Below the pieces are notes generated by a model. That model did no database searches, had not been told where the DNA came from, and saw nothing but the letters and a program-made list of their open reading frames with translations. Positions 30,264 to 38,274 of a stretch of 64,000 nt of DNA are shown here, one piece after another. The DNA comes from Actinomadura opuntiae (GTDB taxonomy: Bacteria; Actinomycetota; Actinomycetes; Streptosporangiales; Streptosporangiaceae): assembly GCF_030283205.1 (NCBI RefSeq), contig NZ_JASNWF010000006.1:248001-312000 (forward strand). The letters run 5' to 3'. Made by a program: the position numbers and the translations under genes. Position 1 is the stretch's first letter. Each line of letters opens with the position of its first letter.

Positions 30264-31906
30264 ACAGTGTCCAGGAGTGAGTTGTGTACTCGAATCCCGA
30301 TACTGCACGCGTCCCGAACGGTGTTGGACGCGCTGGTCGCCCGCGTTCTGCTCGTCCGCGTCGGAGGCCGTGCATCGTGTGCGCGTTCCGTGGCGGGGAG
30401 GCGGGGTCCCTCACGCCGTGGGTCACCCGGCCCGGCCTGAACGGTCCGATGCCCCGCACGATCGCTCTGGTCGTGTGGGGGCGGTGTCGTCCGTCGCCGG
30501 ATCGGATGCCCCAAGGCGCGCCGCCCGACGGCGATGCTCGCCGCATCGTGCCGGGAGACCTTGCGGTGCGGGGTGCTCATCGGCTCACGCCAATGCTGCG
30601 AGCCCCACTTGGAGGTGTAGGCGGGGTCCACGGCCACGATCGCCACGCCCGCCTCGGCGGCCATCGCCACCAGCCGGGCCTTCAGCTTTCCGGTCGGCAT
30701 CCCGGAGATCAGCTGCCGGAACTTCTTGCGGCGGCCGTGCCGTTCCCGAGTCTTGTCGGCACTGAAGTCCAGGTCCTCGACGCCGATCGCGGCGACGCCG
30801 CAGGACGCGGCCCAGCGCAACAGGCCGGTGATGGCGTGCCGGACCTGGGCGTCGCGGTGGGGAGCCGACCCGGACAGGTCGTAGCCGAACCGCCTGGGGG
30901 CGCCAACCGGGTTGCCATGCCGGTCGAGCTGCCAAGCGGCGAAGTGGTCGGCGTTGGTGTCGACCCCGATGACGCCGTGCGCCAGTGCGCCCTCCAAGGG
31001 CACGACCGGGACGGCGGCGCGTTGCCAGGAAGCGGTCAGATACCAGCGGTCCCGGTCGACGTCCAGGTGGATGCGATAGGCGACTGCGCGGTCGGTCTCG
31101 ATGCGGTCTGTCCACTCGGTGCCCCGGTGCTGGAAGGTCACGTGGGCCGCCAGGACGTACCGGCCATGAGGTGCGTTGGCCAGGTGCGCCAGCGGGGTCG
31201 GAAGTCGTACCGACACCTCTCCATTGGGGGTGACGCGGATGGTCTGGTTTCCGTACCGCTTGCCCGACTCGCCATCGGCGTGCAGGAACCATCGAGCGGC
31301 CTCCCACCGTTGCCGCCATTCCTGTGCGGTCAGCCCGGCTTCCGCCAGATGATGGCGATTGTTGAGGAGTCGGCGCCCGCCCCGGACCACGTGCACGCGC
31401 CCGGCGTCCCAGTCGGCCCGCTCGGCGGCGAGCCGCTCCTTCAGCACGGCAAGGCGGCGCGATTTGGCGAACCATTCGCGCTTGGAGCGGTAGCCGCCCG
31501 GTTCCCGGCGGGTGCCCTTCTGGCCGATCGGCTGGGACAGCCGATGTTCGATCGTGCGGACCCCGGCCTCCATGGACCGCAGATGCGCGAGTCTTCCCCG
31601 CCGCGCCAGCGCCCACTGATCATGCGTGGCCCTGGTGATGCTCCCTGCCCACCGCGCCGACGACGAGGCCGACAAGGCCCGCTTGCGCGCCGCCCAGCGA
31701 TCGGCGTCGTGATCCAGGCCATCGGTGCAGCGAGCCTTCAGGTCGCGTCCGGCCAGCGACCCCAGGTGCGCTCCGGCCAGCCGCAGCACCCGCTCGTCCT
31801 CGGCCGTCAGGTCCTTGAGGCGGTCGCGGACCGCCACGCCCGTCGGCCCGGCCACCACGAACGGCGGCGTGAAAGACGCCCCCCTCTCGGAAACCGACCG
31901 CAACAT
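30260..31906 (-). CDS. TnpB-related RNA-guided nuclease-like protein
   Basis: 548 residues. The RuvC-like triad of TnpB proteins is in order: Asp316 in GVIGVDTNADHFAAW, Glu377 in AAIGVEDLDF, and Asp454 in SRHDAASIAVGRRALGH. The typical YTSKWG and GKLKARL helices are present. In many TnpB proteins a four-Cys zinc ribbon lies between the second and third motifs (about 425-450); no Cys is present there in this one. It looks like the actinobacterial 'TnpB-related accessory protein' branch. Relatives are guided by an RNA read from the element's end; this gene's 3' end abuts the cvnC stop. The last 80 residues are low-complexity and may be overlapping end sequence. Confidence 0.8.
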   Translation of the reverse strand: MLRSVSERGASFTPPFVVAGPTGVAVRDRLKDLTAEDERVLRLAGAHLGSLAGRDLKARCTDGLDHDADRWAARKRALSASSSARWAGSITRATHDQWALARRGRLAHLRSMEAGVRTIEHRLSQPIGQKGTRREPGGYRSKREWFAKSRRLAVLKERLAAERADWDAGRVHVVRGGRRLLNNRHHLAEAGLTAQEWRQRWEAARWFLHADGESGKRYGNQTIRVTPNGEVSVRLPTPLAHLANAPHGRYVLAAHVTFQHRGTEWTDRIETDRAVAYRIHLDVDRDRWYLTASWQRAAVPVVPLEGALAHGVIGVDTNADHFAAWQLDRHGNPVGAPRRFGYDLSGSAPHRDAQVRHAITGLLRWAASCGVAAIGVEDLDFSADKTRERHGRRKKFRQLISGMPTGKLKARLVAMAAEAGVAIVAVDPAYTSKWGSQHWREPMSTPHRKVSRHDAASIAVGRRALGHPIRRRTTPPPHDQSDRAGHRTVQAGPGDPRREGPRLPATERAHDARPPTRTSRTRATSASNTVRDACSIGIRVHNSLLDTV

Positions 31907-32119
31907 GACGGATACTTTAAGTCACTCGATTCGAACGTGCAATCGATGTGGCCTGACCATGCACCCCTAGCAGCACAACGGCACCCGGGACCTCGGCACC
32001 ACTTGTCGCCCGCCGGCGGCATGGTCTCCTCGGCCCGCCCCGGTGCTCCCGCCCACTCCAGAAATGCACGTCAACACCATCGTGAACATCTCTGACACTT
32101 GCGGACTCTCATGGACACT
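30260..32119 (-). mobile_element. TnpB-carrying insertion between cvnC and cvnD
   Basis: A stand-alone tnpB gene plus about 200 bp upstream interrupts an otherwise contiguous conservon. An 8-bp inverted repeat, AGTGTCCA at 30266-30273 and TGGACACT at 32112-32119, is near each end and may mark the termini. The boundaries are approximate. No tnpA transposase gene is present, so mobility would need help in trans. The 204 bp upstream of tnpB (31907-32110) are more AT-rich than the neighbourhood and hold no gene. Confidence 0.6.
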
Positions 32120-32827
32120 CACATGCCAGCAGTTCCGACTCCCCCGCCCGGAACCGGTCCCCTCGGGGACGGACCGCTCGACGACGCCGCCGAGCACGAC
32201 GAGCGGGACGACGGGCCCCGCGTCGCGTTGAAGATCCTGGTCGCCGGCGGGTTCGGGGTCGGCAAGACGACCCTGGTCGGCGCCGTCAGCGAGATCCGCC
32301 CGCTGCGCACCGAGGAGGCCCTGACCGACGCGGGCGCCGCCGTCGACGACCTGGACGGCGTCGCCGCCAAGACCACCACGACCGTGGCGATGGACTTCGG
32401 CCGCATCACGCTGCGCGACGGCGTCGCGATCTACCTGTTCGGCACGCCGGGGCAGGAGCGGTTCTGGTTCATGTGGAACGAGCTGTCGCGCGGCGCGCTC
32501 GGGGCGGTGGTGCTGGCCGACACGCGGCGGCTGATGGCGAGCTTCGCCTCCATCGACTACTTCGAGCAGAAGGGCACGCCGTTCGTCGTGGCGGTGAACT
32601 GCTTCGACGACGCCGACCGTTACGAGCCGCCGGAGATCCGCACCGCCCTCGACATCGAGCCGCACGTGCCGGTGCTGCTGTGCGACGCGCGGCGCACGGG
32701 GTCGGCGAAGCAGGTGCTGGTCGCGCTGGTGGAGCACGCGCTGCGGATCGCCGGCGCGGCGTCCACCCGCGCCCCGTCCGAGCCGGGCCCGCGGCCGTGG
32801 CCCACACCCGCCCGGGCGGAGAACTGA
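32111..32827 (+). CDS. cvnD: Conservon small GTPase (ATP/GTP-binding), 5' end replaced
   Basis: 238 residues from ATG 32111; ATG 32123 is an alternative. GTPase motifs: LVAGGFGVGKTTLVGAVSEI (P-loop, about residues 40-59), a switch region with TTTTVAMDFGRI, FGTPGQERFWFMWNEL (G3) and VAVNCFD (G4-like). Family members couple the sensor kinase to downstream effects. The gene is normally overlapped by the end of cvnC, but here it is 1.86 kb away behind the TnpB element; its present start codons lie at or beside the presumed element end, with no clear ribosome binding site. Whether it is still expressed is open. Confidence 0.85.
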   Translation: MDTHMPAVPTPPPGTGPLGDGPLDDAAEHDERDDGPRVALKILVAGGFGVGKTTLVGAVSEIRPLRTEEALTDAGAAVDDLDGVAAKTTTTVAMDFGRITLRDGVAIYLFGTPGQERFWFMWNELSRGALGAVVLADTRRLMASFASIDYFEQKGTPFVVAVNCFDDADRYEPPEIRTALDIEPHVPVLLCDARRTGSAKQVLVALVEHALRIAGAASTRAPSEPGPRPWPTPARAEN

Positions 32828-32963
32828 CGCCTCCGCCCGCCGCCTGATCGCCGTCCGCCGTGCCGCCAGGGGAACCCGTTCCGCGTGAGCGAGGAATCAT
32901 CCATGACAGTTCCCCGGCACAGGAGGCCAGAGTGCACAGCACGACGATCCGGCAGGGACGGAC

Positions 32964-33674
32964 GTGACCCTGATCGGCGGACGCGAGCGGCGGCCCGCCA
33001 CCGCGCTCGCGGCCCCTGACGCCGCCGCGCCCGGGGCCTCTGACGGCCCGGGCGCGAGCCCAGGTGCGGGCCTGGGCGCGGGCCAGGGTGCGGAGATCAG
33101 GGACGCCGTCCTCATCGCGCGGTCGCTGGCGCGGCCCGAGGAGTTCGCGCCGCTGTTCCACCGGCACGCCCCCCGCATCCACCGCTACATCGCGCAGCGG
33201 CTCGGGCCGGACGCCGCCGAGGACGTGATGGCCGAGACGTTCCTGGTGGCGTTCCGGAGCCGGCACCGCTACGACCCGGGCCGCCCCGACGCCCGGCCGT
33301 GGCTGTACGGCATCGCGACCAACCTCATCGCCCGGCACCGGGCGGCCGAGGTCCGCAACTACCGGCTGCTGGAGCGCACCGCGCCCGGTGCCGCCGCCCC
33401 GTCCGGCGACGACCTGGGCGAGCGGGTCGCCGACCGGGTGACCGCGCAGAGCCTGCACGGGCCGCTGGCGGGCGCGCTCGCGGCGCTGCCCGCGCGCGTC
33501 CGGAACGTCCTGCTGCTGGTCGCGTGGGCCGACCTCAGCTACGAGGAGGTCGCCGAGGCCCTGGACGTGCCGGTCGGCACGGTGCGGTCCCGGCTGCACC
33601 GCGCCCGCCGCCGGCTGCGCGACGCGCTCGGCGGCTCCGACCCCACCCTGATCGCGCAGGAGGACACCCCGTGA
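32964..33674 (+). CDS. ECF-type RNA polymerase sigma factor
   Basis: 236 residues from GTG 32964. Sigma region 2 (APLFHRHAPRIHRYIAQRLGPDAAEDVMAETFLVAFRSRHRYD, about 65-110) and PWLYGIATNLIARHRAAEVRNYRLL are followed by region 4 (about 165-225; LPARVRNVLLLVAWADLSYEEVAEALDVPVGTVRSRLHRARRRLRDAL), the helix-turn-helix for the -35 element. An Ala/Gly-rich N-terminal extension of about 40 residues precedes it. Its stop overlaps the next gene's GTG, so the partner CU044_5270-like protein is coexpressed and may regulate it. Target genes are not apparent. Confidence 0.85.
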   Translation: MTLIGGRERRPATALAAPDAAAPGASDGPGASPGAGLGAGQGAEIRDAVLIARSLARPEEFAPLFHRHAPRIHRYIAQRLGPDAAEDVMAETFLVAFRSRHRYDPGRPDARPWLYGIATNLIARHRAAEVRNYRLLERTAPGAAAPSGDDLGERVADRVTAQSLHGPLAGALAALPARVRNVLLLVAWADLSYEEVAEALDVPVGTVRSRLHRARRRLRDALGGSDPTLIAQEDTP

Positions 33675-34702
33675 ACGAGCTGGACCTGCTGCGCGCCGCG
33701 CAGCCCGACGTGCCCGCGCCGAGCCGGGAGGCGCTCGACGCCACGCTCACCTGGATCCTCGCCGACGTGCCCGACCCCACACCGGCCCGTCCACCGCGGA
33801 CCCGCCGCGTCGCGCTGCCGAGGCCGGGCCGCCGGACGCTGCTCGCCGGGGGACTCGCCGCTGCCGCCGCGGTCGCAATCGGGGTCGTGCCGGTGCTCGG
33901 CGGACACGGTGCCGCGCCCGCCGAGGCCGCCGTCGTGCTGCGCCGGGCCGCCGCCGCGACCCGCGTCGGACTCGACACCGTCGCCCGTCCCGGCCAGTGG
34001 ATCTACGTGGAGTCGACCGAGCGGGGCGTTCCCGGCCAGGGCGTGATGTGGGCCCCCGGCGAGGACGCCGACACCCCGCGTCCCACCACGTCGTTCCACA
34101 TCCGGAGCTGGTACCCGGCCACCGGCGGGAAGATCCGCGACTGCGGGCCCGGCGGTGACCGCGGCGGCTGGTGCGCGGTCGTCCCGGCGACGGTCATCCG
34201 GCAGGTGAACGGGCGCGAGGAGAAGCTCGCGCTGCTGCCCGACCAGCACGGATGGGACCCCGACGACGAGGAGTTCGTCCGCTCCCTGCCGACCGACCCC
34301 GCCCTGCTGCGCGCGCGCGTCTACGCCCAGGCCGACGAGAAGTCGTTCCTGGAGGGCTTCGACCGGGACCAGGCGGCCGTGGAGACGATCGCCGACCTCA
34401 TGCAGGGCCACCTGCCGCGCAATCTGCGGGCCGCGCTGTACGACGTGCTCGCCCGCGTCCCGGGCGTGCGCCTGGACGGCGACGCCGTCGACGGCGCGGG
34501 ACGCCGCGGCATCGGCTTCGCCCGCACGGGGCAGGGCGAGAACCTCCAGATCGTCGTGGCGCGCGGCAGCTACCGCTACCTCGGCGACCGGCTCACCGCG
34601 GTCCGGAACCTGTCCGGCGGCGTCGGGGCGGGCACCGTCCTGCGGTGGAGCGCCCAGCTGCGCGTCGCCGTGGTGGACGCGCCGAGGCAGCGGCCGTCCT
34701 GA
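33671..34702 (+). CDS. CU044_5270 family membrane protein, sigma-factor partner
   Basis: 343 residues; GTG 33671 overlaps the sigma factor stop. N-terminal cytoplasmic segment (MNELDLLRAAQPDVPAPSREALDATLTWILADV), a basic patch, one transmembrane helix (about 58-78, LLAGGLAAAAAVAIGVVPVL), then an extracytoplasmic domain beginning APAEAAVVLRRAAAAT and QWIYVESTERG, as in CU044_5270 proteins. The gene order (ECF sigma, then this) suggests membrane-bound control of the sigma factor, but the classical anti-sigma zinc motif HxxxCxxC is missing, so the mechanism is unclear. Confidence 0.75.
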   Translation: MNELDLLRAAQPDVPAPSREALDATLTWILADVPDPTPARPPRTRRVALPRPGRRTLLAGGLAAAAAVAIGVVPVLGGHGAAPAEAAVVLRRAAAATRVGLDTVARPGQWIYVESTERGVPGQGVMWAPGEDADTPRPTTSFHIRSWYPATGGKIRDCGPGGDRGGWCAVVPATVIRQVNGREEKLALLPDQHGWDPDDEEFVRSLPTDPALLRARVYAQADEKSFLEGFDRDQAAVETIADLMQGHLPRNLRAALYDVLARVPGVRLDGDAVDGAGRRGIGFARTGQGENLQIVVARGSYRYLGDRLTAVRNLSGGVGAGTVLRWSAQLRVAVVDAPRQRPS

Positions 34703-34740
34703 CGGGCCGGCCGCGTCCGGCCGCGTCCGGGCGGGGAGGG

Positions 34741-35247
34741 CTAGGCGGGCGGGCCGCCGGCCGGATCCGACGGCGACCCCATCACGATCTCGTCGACGGC
34801 GACGTCGTGGCCGGCGGCGCAGCGGACCTGCGCGGTCACGGGCTCGTCGCAGCCGGCGTGCCGGAGCGCGACCTGCCGGCCCTCCTCGCCCGGCAGGTAC
34901 GTCTCGCCCCACTCCATGAGGCTGACGAGGGTGGGCGCGAGGTCCCGGCCCATCTTGGTCAGGTGGTACTCGTAGCGGGTGCGCTGCCCGGGCTCCTGGT
35001 AGGGCTCGCGGACGAGCAGCCCGGCGTTCACCAGGTGGCGCAGGCGGGCGGTGACGGCCGACTCGGTCATCTCGAGGTTCTTCACGAAGTCGCCGAACCG
35101 GTTCGTCCCGAAGTACGCCTCGCTGAGCACCAGCACCGCCGACGGCGGGCCGAGCGCGGCGAGCGTCCGCGCGACCGGGCAGTTCTGCATCGACCAGGTG
35201 TCGCGGTCGGCGAAATGCCCCTCAAGCGTGATCGTCACGCCGCCCAC
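34741..35247 (-). CDS. HxlR family regulator of MFS exporter
   Basis: 168 residues from GTG 35247; GTG 35238 in frame is the alternative. The HxlR domain (about 15-115) shows DTWSMQNCPVARTLAALG, FGTNRFGDFVKNLEMTESAVTARLRHLVNAGLLVREPYQEPGQRTRYEYHLTKMGRDLAPTLVSLMEWGETYL. The C-terminal part holds two Cys (HAGCDEP and VRCAAGHD) as in the HxlR at 2320, so both may belong to one subgroup with a metal- or redox-sensing tail. It is divergent from an MFS transporter, with two operator-like palindromes between; control of drug efflux is the simplest reading. Confidence 0.85.
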   Translation of the reverse strand: MGGVTITLEGHFADRDTWSMQNCPVARTLAALGPPSAVLVLSEAYFGTNRFGDFVKNLEMTESAVTARLRHLVNAGLLVREPYQEPGQRTRYEYHLTKMGRDLAPTLVSLMEWGETYLPGEEGRQVALRHAGCDEPVTAQVRCAAGHDVAVDEIVMGSPSDPAGGPPA

Positions 35248-35257
35248 TATAAACCTG

Positions 35258-35323
35258 CTGACTTCGCTTGACCAAAGTCAGGCGGCGGGGTTAGCGTCCC
35301 TGACTATGGTGAAACAAAGTCAG
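35258..35323. promoter_or_regulatory. Duplicated HxlR-type operators and MFS promoter
   Basis: Two palindromes with 10-base spacers: CTGACTT (35258-35264)/AAGTCAG (35275-35281) and CTGACTA (35300-35306)/AAGTCAG (35317-35323), centres 42 bp apart (four helical turns). TTGACC at 35269-35274 and TTAGCG at 35291-35296 (17-bp spacer) form a promoter for the MFS gene, placing transcription start next to its ATG (35306), so the transcript should be nearly leaderless. The second site overlaps the first codons. Confidence 0.75.
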
Positions 35324-36727
35324 GTGCGCCCGGGGCTGCTGCTCGCGGTGCTCTCCGTCGCCTCCTTCATGGCGGGCCTCGACCTGTTCATCGTCAACGT
35401 CGCCTTCGACGACATCGGCCGCGACTTCGCCGGGACGTCCCTGGCCGACCTGTCCTGGGTGCTGAACGGCTACGCGATCGTGTTCGCGGCGCTGCTCGTC
35501 CCGCTCGGCAGGCTCGCCGACCGCTACGGCCGCAAGGGCGGCCTCGTCCTCGGCCTCGCCGTGTTCACCCTCGCCTCCCAGGCCTGCGCCGCGGCTCCGT
35601 CGCTGTGGTGGCTGGTCGGCTTCCGCGTCCTGCAGGCCGCGGGCGCGGCGGCGCTCATCCCGACCAGCCTCGGCCTGCTGCTGTCGGTCTTCCCGCCCGG
35701 ACGCCGCGCCGGGGCGGTGCGGCTGTGGTCCGCCGCGTCCGCGCTCGCCGCCGCCGCCGGGCCGGCCGTCGGCGGGGTGCTGGTCGACTCGTCCTGGCGC
35801 TGGGTGTTCGAGGTGAACGTGCCGATCGGCCTGCTCGCGATCGCCCTGGCGCTGCGGTTCGTGCCCGACAGCCGGGACGGCGCGGCGGCGCGCGTCCCCG
35901 ACCTGCCCGGCGCCGCCGTGCTGACCGGCGCGATCGCCCTGCTCGCGCTCGGCCTGGTGAAGATCAACGACTGGCCGGGGCAGCGCACCGCGATCGTGGT
36001 GGGCGCGGCGCTGATCGCCCTCGCCTTCTTCTGGGGCCGCTCCCGCCGGCACCCCGCCCCCGTGATCGAGCCGTCGCTGCTGGCCGTCCGCACCTTCGCC
36101 TGGTCCAACGCCGCGATCCTGCTGTTCGCCGTCGCGTTCGCCGCGTACCTGCTGCTCGGCGTGCTGTGGATGCAGCAGGTCTGGCACTACTCGCCGGTGC
36201 GCACCGGCCTCGGCGTCGCCCCCGGGCCGCTGCTGGTCCCGCTGATGGCGCTGATCGCCGGGAAGATGGCCGCGCGCGGCGTCCCGGTCGGCCTGATCAC
36301 CGCCGTCGGCTGCATGCTCTGCGCGTTCGGCGCCGCCATGGTCGCGGTCAGCCTCGGCGCGACCCCCGCCTACGCCACCGAGCTGCTGCCCGGCTGGCTC
36401 GTCGGCGGCGTCGGCGTCGGCCTCGCGCTGCCCACCATCCTGTCCGCCGCCGCCGCGGACCTGCCCGACCACCGGTTCGCGACGGGCAGCGCCGTCGTCA
36501 ACATGAGCCGGCAGATCGGCACCGTCCTCGGCGTCAGCCTCGCCGTCGCCGCCCTCGGCGACCCCCACGGCTACGTGGACGCCCACCGCGCCTACGTGCA
36601 CGCCTGGCTGATGGTCGGCGCGTTCATGGTCATCGCCGCGATCGCCGCCCTCGGCATGACGCCGCGCCGCCACCGGCCCCTCGCCCCCGTCCCCGAAACC
36701 GAGAAGGAAGTGGTCGCCGGCACCTGA
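35306..36727 (+). CDS. MFS multidrug transporter, DHA2-like
   Basis: 473 residues from ATG 35306 (MVKQSQVRPG). Hydrophobic throughout with 12-14 helices. Drug:H+ antiporter-2 traits: MAGLDLFIVNVAFDDIG in helix 1 (family LDxTIVNVALP-like), LADRYGRKGGLVLGLAVF at the 2-3 loop (motif A), FRVLQAAGAAALIPTSLGLLLSVFPPGRR (motif B) and AAAAGPAVGGVLVDSSWRWVFEVNVPIG (motif C). It would export small hydrophobic compounds using the proton gradient. Regulated probably by the divergent HxlR protein. A hairpin terminator follows it. Confidence 0.85.
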   Translation: MVKQSQVRPGLLLAVLSVASFMAGLDLFIVNVAFDDIGRDFAGTSLADLSWVLNGYAIVFAALLVPLGRLADRYGRKGGLVLGLAVFTLASQACAAAPSLWWLVGFRVLQAAGAAALIPTSLGLLLSVFPPGRRAGAVRLWSAASALAAAAGPAVGGVLVDSSWRWVFEVNVPIGLLAIALALRFVPDSRDGAAARVPDLPGAAVLTGAIALLALGLVKINDWPGQRTAIVVGAALIALAFFWGRSRRHPAPVIEPSLLAVRTFAWSNAAILLFAVAFAAYLLLGVLWMQQVWHYSPVRTGLGVAPGPLLVPLMALIAGKMAARGVPVGLITAVGCMLCAFGAAMVAVSLGATPAYATELLPGWLVGGVGVGLALPTILSAAAADLPDHRFATGSAVVNMSRQIGTVLGVSLAVAALGDPHGYVDAHRAYVHAWLMVGAFMVIAAIAALGMTPRRHRPLAPVPETEKEVVAGT

Positions 36728-36843
36728 AGACACCCTGCTTGACACAGCCATCTCGCTGACCCTTGACATCGGCGAGACGAGGGCGCGGACGAAGCCTTGA
36801 CCCGGACCCCCAACGGCCCGGTTCGTCCCCCGCCCCGACACAT

Positions 36844-36876
36844 GATGGGCATCCCGATCCGGACGGGATGCCCATC
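36844..36876. terminator. Bidirectional stem-loop terminator
   Basis: GATGGGCATCCCG (36844-36856), 7-base loop, CGGGATGCCCATC (36864-36876): perfect 13-bp stem between the convergent MFS and TetR genes, just before the TetR stop. Confidence 0.85.
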
Positions 36877-36884
36877 GTGCCGTC

Positions 36885-37478
36885 TCACCCCAGCTCGGCG
36901 ACGGAGCCCAGGAGGGCCAGCAGGAGCGGGGAAAGGCCGCCGACGTCGCGGCCGAGGTCGGCGGCCATGGCGTCGCAGGACGGGAAGGACGTCACGGCGC
37001 CGGCGACGGCGGCCGCCTCCGGCACACCGAACGGCGGGCGCAGGCGGCCCTCGCCGTCCAGGCGCTCGACGGCCGCGGTCACCTGGGCCAGCCGCCAGCG
37101 TTCGCGGTCCGCGACGACGTCGCGGACCTCCGGGTCGACCGCGGCGAGGCTCACCAGGCGGCGCAACAGGTCCGGATCGGTCGCCCAGAACCGGCAGATC
37201 CCGGTCACGGTCGCGCGGAAGGCGTCCGGCGCGCGCGGGAGACCGAGGGCCTCCCGCAGGCGCGCGACGACCTCGGAGCGGCGTGCGAGGTCGTCGGCGA
37301 CGGCCTCCAGCAGGCCGAGCTTGGAGCCGAACCGCCGGTAGACCGTCACCCGGGTGACCCCGGCCCCGGCGGCGACCCGTTCCATGCTGAGCCCGTGGTA
37401 CCCGGTGTCGATCAGGTGGCGCCGGGCGGCGCCCACGATCGCACGGCGGGTGCGCTCGGCCGCGGCGGCTCTCTCCAT
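36885..37478 (-). CDS. TetR family transcriptional regulator
   Basis: 197 residues from ATG 37478. N-terminal TetR helix-turn-helix: RTRRAIVGAARRHLIDTGYHGLSMERVAAGAGVTRVTVYRRFGSKLGLLEAVADDL (about 8-63). The C-terminal ligand domain (about 75-190) has no recognisable pocket motif. The start is fixed by the operator region immediately upstream; the frame continues to 38096 on antisense DNA of the SDR. Divergent from the SDR at 37536 with two palindromes in the 57-bp gap, so it most likely represses that gene and itself. Confidence 0.85.
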   Translation of the reverse strand: MERAAAAERTRRAIVGAARRHLIDTGYHGLSMERVAAGAGVTRVTVYRRFGSKLGLLEAVADDLARRSEVVARLREALGLPRAPDAFRATVTGICRFWATDPDLLRRLVSLAAVDPEVRDVVADRERWRLAQVTAAVERLDGEGRLRPPFGVPEAAAVAGAVTSFPSCDAMAADLGRDVGGLSPLLLALLGSVAELG

Positions 37479-37488
37479 GGCGAAGATG

Positions 37489-37521
37489 ATACAGCTTGTA
37501 TATTGAGATACAGGCTGTATC
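37489..37521. promoter_or_regulatory. Two TetR operators between TetR and SDR genes
   Basis: ATACA-GCT-TGTAT (37489-37501) and GATACAG-G-CTGTATC (37507-37521), centres about 19 bp apart. Both share a GATACAG/TGTAT half-site; the second is a perfect 15-bp palindrome. Together they nearly fill the gap between the two starts, the usual layout for a TetR repressor. Confidence 0.75.
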
Positions 37522-37535
37522 ACGAGGAGGGCGTC

Positions 37536-38264
37536 ATGGCGACGGTGGCACTGGTGACCGGGGCGAACAGGGGACTGGGCAGGGAGACCGCACGGCAGCT
37601 GGCCCGGCGCGGGATGACCGTCCTGCTCGGCAGCCGGGACGCGGACCGGGGCGCGCGGGCGGCGCGGGACCTCGCGGGCGAGGGCGACGTGCGGCCGCTG
37701 CCGGTGGACGTGACCGACCCGTCCGGCGTGGCGGCCGCCGCCGAGCGGATCGGCGCCGAGCACGGCCGCCTCGACGTGCTGGTCAACAACGCCGGGGTCA
37801 TGGTCGAGGCGCCCGCCGTGGAGACGACCGCCGACGACCTGCGCCGCGCCTACGAGATCAACGTGTTCGGCGTCGTGACCGTGCTGAACGCGCTGCTGCC
37901 GCTGCTGCGCCGGTCGCCGGCGGCCCGCGTGGTGAACGTCTCGAGCACCACGGCGTCCCTCACGCTGACCGGCGGCGGCACCGACTTCGGCGGCGACGCG
38001 CACCTGCGGCTCGCCTACTCCAGTTCCAAGGCGGCGCTGAACATGCTGACCGTCCAGTACGCGGCGGCCTTCGCCGCCGACCCCGGGCTCGCCCACATCA
38101 AGATCAACTCGGCGACGCCCGGGTACGTCGCGACGGACATGAGCGCGTACCGCGGCACCCGCACCGTCGAGGAGGGCTCCCGCGTCGTCGTGGAGCTCGC
38201 CACCCTGCCCGCGGACGGCCCGACCGGCGGGTTCTTCCGCGAGCAGGGCGCGGTCCCCTGGTGA
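37536..38264 (+). CDS. SDR family oxidoreductase
   Basis: 242 residues from ATG 37536 with CACGAGGAGGG upstream. Classical short-chain dehydrogenase: VTGANRGLGRETA (Rossmann loop, residues 8-20), DVLVNNAGVMV (about 79-89), INVFGVVTVLNALLPLL, VVNVSSTTAS, then the catalytic Tyr and Lys in LAYSSSKAALNML and a TPGYVATDMS tail. NAD(P)H-linked reduction of a ketone or aldehyde; the substrate cannot be read. It is 58 bp from the divergent TetR gene, whose operators lie in between. Confidence 0.85.
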   Translation: MATVALVTGANRGLGRETARQLARRGMTVLLGSRDADRGARAARDLAGEGDVRPLPVDVTDPSGVAAAAERIGAEHGRLDVLVNNAGVMVEAPAVETTADDLRRAYEINVFGVVTVLNALLPLLRRSPAARVVNVSSTTASLTLTGGGTDFGGDAHLRLAYSSSKAALNMLTVQYAAAFAADPGLAHIKINSATPGYVATDMSAYRGTRTVEEGSRVVVELATLPADGPTGGFFREQGAVPW

Positions 38265-38274
38265 CGGGTGCGGG

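Noticed and set aside
30284..32095. A 603-codon plus-strand frame opposite tnpB
   Set aside because: It lies fully opposite the TnpB-like gene, whose RuvC residues are intact, and has shadow composition.
33671..34702. The CU044_5270-type protein as a classical zinc-containing anti-sigma factor
   Set aside because: The HxxxCxxC motif is absent. It is described as a sigma-factor partner only from gene order and membrane topology.
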